Origin: Leptolyngbya sp. CCY15150
GTDB taxonomy: Bacteria > Cyanobacteriota > Cyanobacteriia > RECH01
DNA: 64,000 nucleotides
Direction: 5' to 3'
Assembly (NCBI RefSeq): GCF_016888135.1
Contig: NZ_JACSWB010000167.1
Span: forward strand, 1-64,000
Shown: one piece after another, positions 58,106-64,000 of the stretch
Layout: each line of letters opens with the position of its first letter
Numbering within the stretch: position 1 is the first letter of the stretch
Notes under the pieces: model-generated
The model's database searches: none
What the model was told of the DNA's origin: nothing
What the model saw: only the letters and a program-made list of their open reading frames with translations
Translations under genes and position numbers: made by a program

Positions 58106-59730
58106 TCCCAGAGTTGCATATGTCGCCCCTCATACTGCATCGTCAAGCGTCCTAAGGAGGCTAACTGGGTCTGAAAGCCTGGGGAAGGATCCACCACCCA
58201 AGCCGTTCCCCGCTCCATTGCCTCTAGGTTCATCCCGCCGGTGGAGACCGGAGCTAGGGTGCGATCGCGTAGTCGAGATGGGGTTAGTTCTGCTAGCTGA
58301 TCGGCGGATGGTGGAAATAACTGCAGGGTGGCCTCTGGCTTGAGGCGGTAGCTAAGGGCGATCGCTCTCACCGGTCTTGTATCACTGACGATGCGAGGAG
58401 CATCCTGAGCATTGATCACCTCAGCAATGGCCAAGTAATCGCGCACCTTGCCGCCATTAATCCAAGGCACGTCGGTTTGATAGACACCGACTAAACTTCC
58501 AGATACAGATCCCACCAAGAGCAAACTCCAGCTAAACCGCCAAAGGCTACGCTGCCAACGCTGCTGGGTGTAGATACCCTGGGAACATTGCAGAGCGATC
58601 GCCCATTGAATGCCTAGATAAGCAGGAATCATATAGCGCACCCGAGCCGACTGAGCACTGCCGGTGATCAGATCTGGTATCGCCAGCACCATAAAAGGTA
58701 CAACAATTAAACTCACAATCAACACCGTGCCAGGGATGGGCGATCGCCGCCAGAGCTGATAGACCACTACGCCAATCAACAGCACGAGGATGCCATTGGC
58801 CCAGGTGAGATCGGCGTTAAAAAAAACCCGGTTGATCAATCGAGACAGATCCTGAACGAGGTTCACCACGGTGCGACTGTTTTGCGCCTGCTGTACCGTG
58901 TGCTGTAGTCCTTCAAACCGGGTCACAATCACCCATAGCCAAGGGCTAAAGGCTAGCAGGGCCAGGGCGATCGCCTGTCCATAGCGCCGGAAGATAGCTC
59001 CAGTGCGCCATCCTTGGCTGGCTACCACGTAGAGGCCTTGGCAGATCAACACCAGGCCAAACAAGAGATGGGTATATAGGCCCAGGGTTGCCGTTAGGGC
59101 ATAGAGCCCCCACCTCGTCCGAGTGGACTGCTCCACTGCCCGCATCACCGCCCAGTTAGACGCCACCATCAACAGCATCCACAGGCTATACTGCCGCGCT
59201 TCTTGGGCATAGAGCACATGCAGGGGAGACACGGCCATCAGGGCGATCGCCATCCATGCTACCCGATGACTAAAACACTGTCGCAGCCAGGCGAAGGTTA
59301 GGGGCAAGGTGGCTAAACTAAACACAATGGACAGGCTGCGTACGTTGGGCACAGGGCGATCGCTCCAGAGCCCTACCAGACGAGTCCAAATGCGATTCAG
59401 GACATAGTACAGGGGAGGATGTTCTGGGTGGTCGGTGAGCACGGCCCAAACCGCTCCCCAGCCGGGCCTGGCCTGGGGCTGCTGGTAGACCTGCAGGTCT
59501 TGGAGCTGTAGGGCCTGCCCTTGGTAGAGCTGATCGATGACGGTCACTTCAGAATAGCCGGAGATGCGTAGGGCGGTGAGCACCTCGTCTCCCCAGAAAA
59601 ATTCTTGCTCTAAAAATACAACTCGTAGCACGACCCCGAGGAGTAGGAAGGCGATCGCCACCGTTCTCAGACGAGGAAATAGGCGTTTGGCTAGACGATC
59701 CTGGATCTGTGGATCTTGCGTGAGAGTCAT
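58090..59730 (-). CDS. GT39-like membrane glycosyltransferase (ArnT/PMT superfamily), copy A
   Basis: A 546-residue paralogue of the gene downstream with the same landmarks in the same order: EFFWGDEVLTALRISGYSE, HPPLYYVLNRIWTRLVG and VSPLHVLYAQEARQYSLWM. The C-terminal soluble domain (AIAEVINAQDAPRIVSD...) is shorter on motifs. ATG 59730 begins MTLTQDPQIQDRLAKRLF; the upstream 33 residues are not typical. Tandem duplication followed by divergence is the likely origin. Both might glycosylate different acceptors or form a heteromer. Lies in the plasma membrane by hydrophobicity. Confidence 0.82.
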   Translation of the reverse strand: MTLTQDPQIQDRLAKRLFPRLRTVAIAFLLLGVVLRVVFLEQEFFWGDEVLTALRISGYSEVTVIDQLYQGQALQLQDLQVYQQPQARPGWGAVWAVLTDHPEHPPLYYVLNRIWTRLVGLWSDRPVPNVRSLSIVFSLATLPLTFAWLRQCFSHRVAWMAIALMAVSPLHVLYAQEARQYSLWMLLMVASNWAVMRAVEQSTRTRWGLYALTATLGLYTHLLFGLVLICQGLYVVASQGWRTGAIFRRYGQAIALALLAFSPWLWVIVTRFEGLQHTVQQAQNSRTVVNLVQDLSRLINRVFFNADLTWANGILVLLIGVVVYQLWRRSPIPGTVLIVSLIVVPFMVLAIPDLITGSAQSARVRYMIPAYLGIQWAIALQCSQGIYTQQRWQRSLWRFSWSLLLVGSVSGSLVGVYQTDVPWINGGKVRDYLAIAEVINAQDAPRIVSDTRPVRAIALSYRLKPEATLQLFPPSADQLAELTPSRLRDRTLAPVSTGGMNLEAMERGTAWVVDPSPGFQTQLASLGRLTMQYEGRHMQLWEWRRR

Positions 59731-59886
59731 AGATGCAATCGGAAGAAATGGATGCAACGGAACGACAAGAGGAACGCTACACAACCTATGCAGCATCGAG
59801 CGATCGCTACCTCGCATCTTGTCCCACAAAGATCTCTGGTAGGGCTTGACTGTGATCGAACCACCCTGTCCAAGAGGTCAGACGGA

Positions 59887-60777
59887 TCAGGAGCGATCGC
59901 TTTCCATCATCGTATAGCGAAGTTGGGTTGGGTTAAGGTTTGTGTCGCTCAAATCAGCCTGGGTGAAATCAGCCCGATCGAGCTTGGCGTCTTCTAGATT
60001 GGCCCTGCGCAGGCAGGCACCTCGAAAATTAGCGCCCCGCAGGTCTGCCCCCCGCAAATTGGCCTGGGTGAGGTCGGCCTGTTGGAACTGCGATCGCTGC
60101 AACACGGCCCAGCGTAGATCGGCCTGGAAGAGATCGGCCTGTTGAAAATCGGCCTCTGAGCCATAGACTCGAACTAAGTTGGCGGAGCTCAAGGTTGCCT
60201 GGCGAAAGATCGCCCCATAGAGAGAAGCGCTCACCAACTGGGTGCCCACTAGGCTGGCATGGTCAAACACAGCTTGGTTCAAATGAGCAGAGACTAAATA
60301 GGTACCCCGGAGATTGGCTCGGTTCAGGGTTGCTTGGTTGAAGTTCGCCCGTTCTAGATAGGCATCTTGCAGATCCACGCCGACCAAATTGGCATGGCTG
60401 ACATCGGCGTCACGCAACGTCACGCCGCGTAAGTTGGCGCTAATCAAATTAGCATGGCTGAGATTGGCGTGGGAGAGCTGGGCGTAGGACAAGTCTGCGC
60501 CAACAAACTCAGCTCCCTGGAGTTGGGTATGGCTGAGCTCCGATCGCGACAGGTTGGCATGGCTGAGGTCGGCCGCCTGCAAATTAGCTGCCGTGAGCAC
60601 CGTCTGACTCAAATCCGCTCCCCGAAAGTTGATGTGGCTCAGGTCGGTGTCTTTGAAATACACCCCGGCCAAGCGCACCTCACTGAGATCCAAAATTTGC
60701 CCAGGATGGTGCGATCGCCATGCGTGCCAGCGATCGGATCCCTGTTTCAACAGCGCCAAATGGTCGTAGTTAGCCAT
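59887..60777 (-). CDS. Pentapeptide-repeat protein
   Basis: A 296-residue protein. After about 30 residues of unrelated N-terminus (MANYDHLALLKQGSDRWHAW) it is built of about 50 A(D/N)LxX repeats, such as GADLSQTVLTAANLQAADLS, which form a right-handed quadrilateral beta-helix. It has no signal peptide or membrane helix, so it is probably cytosolic. The function of such repeat proteins in cyanobacteria is mostly unknown; some mimic DNA and protect gyrase. It begins 12 bases after ccmP ends, so they are probably cotranscribed. Confidence 0.88.
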   Translation of the reverse strand: MANYDHLALLKQGSDRWHAWRSHHPGQILDLSEVRLAGVYFKDTDLSHINFRGADLSQTVLTAANLQAADLSHANLSRSELSHTQLQGAEFVGADLSYAQLSHANLSHANLISANLRGVTLRDADVSHANLVGVDLQDAYLERANFNQATLNRANLRGTYLVSAHLNQAVFDHASLVGTQLVSASLYGAIFRQATLSSANLVRVYGSEADFQQADLFQADLRWAVLQRSQFQQADLTQANLRGADLRGANFRGACLRRANLEDAKLDRADFTQADLSDTNLNPTQLRYTMMESDRS

Positions 60778-60789
60778 ACCTCTTCCGTC

Positions 60790-61428
60790 CTATTCCTGAG
60801 CGCCACTGCCGTGATCGCGTCCTGGTGCGTCTTCCAGGGAAGCGATCGCCGCCGCCGACCCCGCCAAAATATCCCGTTCTTCGCCCCCCAGGTAGAGCCG
60901 CCCAAAGCTCCCCACCGCACCCACTTGCAAAATGTTGATCAACGCTGCTTTCTCAGCCTGGTTGGCTGCTAGGGCCGCATAGGCCGCCGGCTGCACTTCC
61001 AGCACATAGAGCGTTTGTCCCGCCAAAATCATCTGTCCCCGCCGGTTGCGGTTAATCAACTGCGCTTGGTGGGCGTCGATGTTGCGAATAATCTGGCTCG
61101 ACACAATCCTCGGTCGTAAGCAATCGCGCTGGCGCACCCCGAGGGCTTCCAGGATCGCCTGCCCTGCGGCGCGGGTCTCCCCCTGATTGGTGGAATGAAC
61201 TTCCAAGAGTCCATACAGCCGTTCGACAAACTGCACCCCCGGCCGCACGGCGGCCGCTTTCAGGGCCACGTCGGTGATGCGATTAATTTCTACGCCCGGC
61301 GAAATTTCAACCCACAGCGAGGCATCCCCCGGCAGCGGCAAAAAACCCAGCGATACCGTACCAATGTAGGCAGCGTGCTGTGGTTGTAGGCTATCGAGAT
61401 ATACGTAGCTTCGCAGTTCTGCCCCCAA
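60790..61428 (-). CDS. ccmP: Carboxysome shell protein CcmP (tandem BMC domain)
   Basis: A 212-residue protein of two BMC domains (about 1-100 and 105-200) that forms a pseudo-hexamer; two stack to give a gated pore in the carboxysome shell. The sequence [20 protein letters not shown], then [20 protein letters not shown] and [20 protein letters not shown] closely matches CcmP. The start is TTG at 61428, with GAGAGACGGA just upstream, since no ATG or GTG lies at the conserved N-terminus. A pentapeptide-repeat gene follows after 12 bases. The main ccm cluster is not in the window. Confidence 0.93.
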   Translation of the reverse strand: MGAELRSYVYLDSLQPQHAAYIGTVSLGFLPLPGDASLWVEISPGVEINRITDVALKAAAVRPGVQFVERLYGLLEVHSTNQGETRAAGQAILEALGVRQRDCLRPRIVSSQIIRNIDAHQAQLINRNRRGQMILAGQTLYVLEVQPAAYAALAANQAEKAALINILQVGAVGSFGRLYLGGEERDILAGSAAAIASLEDAPGRDHGSGAQE

Positions 61429-61612
61429 AATCCGTCTCTCCGTGCTGACAAGTGCATATCGTTACATCCAGTCGCGATGAAGGGGACATTCAGCTTGGCT
61501 CAACAAGCTGCCAGAACGCCCCGATTCCACCACGATGGTGCCCCCTGAGTGTACCGCGCTATGCCTGCGAAAACCTGAAGGATTCGGGCAGGCTTGCTAG
61601 AACTTGACCGGC

Positions 61613-63814
61613 TCACGAGAGCTGCTGCATCCGCCACACCGATCGCATGATCCGGATTTCGTTGAAGTCGTAATCCTCTCCCACCTGGTCGCGAATCGTC
61701 CGCAGAGCATCATCGCCTACCTGAGCGATCGCCCCCAAAATAGCCTGCTGCCGCTCGGGATCTACCAGTTGATCCACGTCGATCACTTCGCCCCATTCAA
61801 GCAAGGTCGCTAGGTTGTCGTAGATAGTCCCCAACCGTAGGTCACATTCCAAAGCAATCTGGGCAGGAGCGATGCCCTGCTGATGCAGGTTGAGGATTTG
61901 GCGACGGCGGGCGGAGAGCGGCGGTTTGGAGGTCGGTTCGTCTACTACAGGTGTGACCGTCTGGGCTAGGAGGCCATGCTCTTGGCAAAATTGGCGAATA
62001 GTCTCGGTGAAGCGCGGCCCATACTGGGTGAGTTTGTGGCTGCCGACTCCAGAAATCGAGGCAAATTCTTCCAAGGTGGTGGGTCGGCTTTGCACCATCA
62101 GCCGCAGACTAGAGTCGGCAAAAATCACGTAGGGCGGCACCGATTGCTCATTGGCGATGGTTTTCCGCAGCGATCGCAGCAGATCCATCAACAGTTCACG
62201 GGTGGATGCGGCTTGGCTATCGTCGGCCACGCTAGAGCGCTGAGAACGCGTGGCCACCATCTGCACCGGTCGCTGCCCTCGCATCACCTCCCAACTGCGG
62301 GCATTCAGCCGCAATACCGAATAGCCATCGCTGGTTTCATCCAGCAGGCCCTGGTGTAAGAGCGATCGCCCTAGGTGTTTCCAGTCCTCGGCAGAGCGAT
62401 CGCTGCCGATGCCGTAGGTGGACAACTTGTGATGCCCTCGCTGCTGGATCTTGCTCGATCGACTGCCCCGCAACACCTCGATGATGTAGTTCATGCCAAA
62501 GCGTTCTTTGCATCGGGCGACGCAGGATAGGAACTTCTGAGCATCAACGGTGCGATCTTCAATGGGCTTAGGATTCAGGCAGTTGTCACACTGCTGGCAG
62601 TTGCCGCTAAAATCTTCCCCAAAGTAGCGCAGTTGAATCGTCCGCCGACATTCCAATCCCTCAGCATAGTCCAATACCTGACGGAGCTGCTGCCGGGCGA
62701 TCATCTGCTCGGCTTCGTCAGGTTTTTGGTCAATTAAATAGTTAATCTTGCTGACATCACCGGTGTTGAAAAACAGTAAACAGCGGGAGGGCTCCCCATC
62801 GCGCCCGGCTCGCCCCGCTTCTTGGTAGTAGCCTTCTAGGTTCCGAGGCAGATTGTAATGCACCACCAGGCGCACATCGGGCTTATCAATACCCATGCCG
62901 AAGGCCACCGTGGCCACCATCACCTGCACATCATCCCGGATGAATCGGGTTTGATTTTCCGTCCGCACGCGATCGCTTAAGCCTGCGTGGTAGGGCAGGG
63001 CGACAATGCCGTCTTGCTGGAGGCGATCGGCGGTTTCGTCCACCAGCTTGCGGCTGAAGCAATAGACAATGCAGGAACCATGGCGATGACTGCGGATTTC
63101 CCGCAGCAGATCGGCATAGGCGTTGCGCTCCTTGGGACGCACTTCGTAGTACAGGTTGGGTCGGTTGAAGCTGGCGACGTAAACATCTGGCTGGCGCAGG
63201 GCAAGCTGCACCACAATATCTTGCTGTACGCGCTGAGTGGCGGTGGCGGTGAGGGCGAGCAATGGCACCGTGGGGTAGCGCTGCCGGATCTGGCTGAGCT
63301 GTCGATATTCTGGGCGAAAGTCATGCCCCCATTCCGAAACGCAGTGGGCCTCATCAATGGCGATCGCCACCAGCCCCAAGGCATCATGGAGGCGATCGAG
63401 AAACGGCAGGAAGCGATCGTTCAGCAACCGCTCTGGAGCCACGTAGAGCAACTTAATCTCGCCTCGGAGGAGCTGGGCCGTGCGCTGCTGGACGTGCTCA
63501 TTAGACAGACTGCTGTTGAGGAACGTCGCTGGAATGCCGTTATCGTTTAGGGTTTCCACCTGATCCTGCATCAGCGCAATCAACGGCGATACCACCACCA
63601 TCAGCCCCGGCTTGAGCAGGGCCGGCAACTGATAGCACAACGACTTCCCGCCCCCGGTAGGCATAATCACCAGCAGATCTTGTCCCCGCAGGGCTGTTTC
63701 GACAATATGTCGCTGGCCTGGCCGGAAGCGATCGTAGCCAAAGTAATGCTTAAGAGCCTGCTCCAGGGAGTCAAACGTTGGGGTTGTCGATGCGATGGCT
63801 GAATGCAGAGTCAT
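61613..63814 (-). CDS. recQ: ATP-dependent DNA helicase RecQ
   Basis: A 733-residue 3'-5' superfamily 2 helicase. Walker A MPTGGGKS (51-58), DEAH 154-157 in IDEAHCVSEWGHDFRPEYRQL, and the helicase C-terminal motif YYQEAGRAGRDGEPS. Zinc cysteines lie in ECRRTIQLRYFGEDF and GNCQQCDNCLNP. The RecQ winged-helix domain follows, and HRDC (about 545-625) contains FASISGVGSHKLTQYG. The last 90 residues resemble the HTH_40 helix-turn-helix (RRRQILNLHQQGIAPAQIAL) found at the end of some RecQ proteins. ATG 63814 fits. RecQ and RecJ (49276) act together in recombination repair, though they are 10 kb apart here. Confidence 0.96.
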   Translation of the reverse strand: MTLHSAIASTTPTFDSLEQALKHYFGYDRFRPGQRHIVETALRGQDLLVIMPTGGGKSLCYQLPALLKPGLMVVVSPLIALMQDQVETLNDNGIPATFLNSSLSNEHVQQRTAQLLRGEIKLLYVAPERLLNDRFLPFLDRLHDALGLVAIAIDEAHCVSEWGHDFRPEYRQLSQIRQRYPTVPLLALTATATQRVQQDIVVQLALRQPDVYVASFNRPNLYYEVRPKERNAYADLLREIRSHRHGSCIVYCFSRKLVDETADRLQQDGIVALPYHAGLSDRVRTENQTRFIRDDVQVMVATVAFGMGIDKPDVRLVVHYNLPRNLEGYYQEAGRAGRDGEPSRCLLFFNTGDVSKINYLIDQKPDEAEQMIARQQLRQVLDYAEGLECRRTIQLRYFGEDFSGNCQQCDNCLNPKPIEDRTVDAQKFLSCVARCKERFGMNYIIEVLRGSRSSKIQQRGHHKLSTYGIGSDRSAEDWKHLGRSLLHQGLLDETSDGYSVLRLNARSWEVMRGQRPVQMVATRSQRSSVADDSQAASTRELLMDLLRSLRKTIANEQSVPPYVIFADSSLRLMVQSRPTTLEEFASISGVGSHKLTQYGPRFTETIRQFCQEHGLLAQTVTPVVDEPTSKPPLSARRRQILNLHQQGIAPAQIALECDLRLGTIYDNLATLLEWGEVIDVDQLVDPERQQAILGAIAQVGDDALRTIRDQVGEDYDFNEIRIMRSVWRMQQLS

Positions 63815-64000
63815 GTCCGGTCTATGTCAGTGCGCTATCCAATATCCCCCACTGTACGAATATTTGTCGTCCTATCGCTAGAGGGAGGATACCGATTCGC
63901 GGTGACGGCCCTAAAAAACCGCCCCTAGAAGCGATCGCTGGGAATCAAGTCTAGAGACGGTTTGGATGACCAATGTGGGCTCAATGGAATGGGGCAGCTA

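Noticed and set aside
63925-64000. Possible C-terminus of a leftward gene ending in LIPSDRF at the right edge
   Set aside because: Only 24 codons are visible and no family can be named, although the stop followed by a T-run makes it possible.
1-64000. CRISPR arrays, rRNA operons, prophage or defence islands
   Set aside because: No regularly spaced repeats with unique spacers, no rRNA-like segments, and no phage or restriction genes were seen in the window.

Overview
The window is chromosomal DNA from a cyanobacterium. This is shown by psbZ, ndhB, the carboxysome shell gene ccmP, narM, phytochrome-like GAF kinases and group 2 sigma genes. The octamer GCGATCGC (HIP1) and its shorter relatives are also scattered through almost every gene. 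Genes are short operons on both strands with few Shine-Dalgarno motifs. A filamentous or Leptolyngbya-like lineage is possible, but the sequence alone does not fix the genus.

Layout. 1-100: the 5' end of a transposase that runs out of the window. 208-6124: iron alcohol dehydrogenase, aldehyde dehydrogenase, a beta-hydroxyacid dehydrogenase and a Kef-type antiporter. 6339-12564: a phosphoribulokinase paralogue, a membrane histidine kinase, a glutamine amidotransferase-like hydrolase, mobA and a sucrose-phosphate-synthase-like glycosyltransferase. 12565-14194: a 1.6 kb gene-free stretch rich in palindromes and tandem repeats, ahead of a group 2 sigma factor. 15503-18122: a 34-residue membrane peptide, narM, two exported or haem-type proteins and a GIY-YIG protein.

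18552-31617: two kinases whose GAF domains carry both cysteines of DXCF cyanobacteriochromes. Between them lies a molybdenum hydroxylase operon (FAD subunit, fused Fe-S/Mo subunit, XdhC, MocA) behind a textbook-like NtcA promoter, followed by a lipoprotein and a VanX-type dipeptidase. 32005-37000: psbZ, ribH, tRNA-Gly, a folded non-coding segment, a ProA-like protein that lacks the catalytic cysteine, and ndhB. 37616-48867: topA, metF, ureA-ureB without ureC, rpmI-rplT, a solute-binding protein, a Crp/Fnr regulator and a putative DALR-domain protein. 49276-63814: recJ with an acidic repeat insert, trmFO, an AI-2E family exporter, two tandem GT39-like membrane glycosyltransferases, a pentapeptide-repeat protein, ccmP and recQ.

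Themes. Nitrogen and molybdenum recur: mobA, narM, the NtcA-type Mo-hydroxylase operon with its own MocA, and ureAB. DNA maintenance (topA, recJ, recQ), photosynthetic machinery (psbZ, ndhB, ccmP) and light or redox signalling make up most of the rest. The most unusual features are the two dual-cysteine photoreceptor candidates, the NtcA-driven Mo-hydroxylase operon, a 130 bp MITE-like element with terminal repeats and a target duplication, the RecJ acidic repeats, and the ProA-like protein with Val in place of Cys. All functions are inferred by reading the sequence; no search was run.
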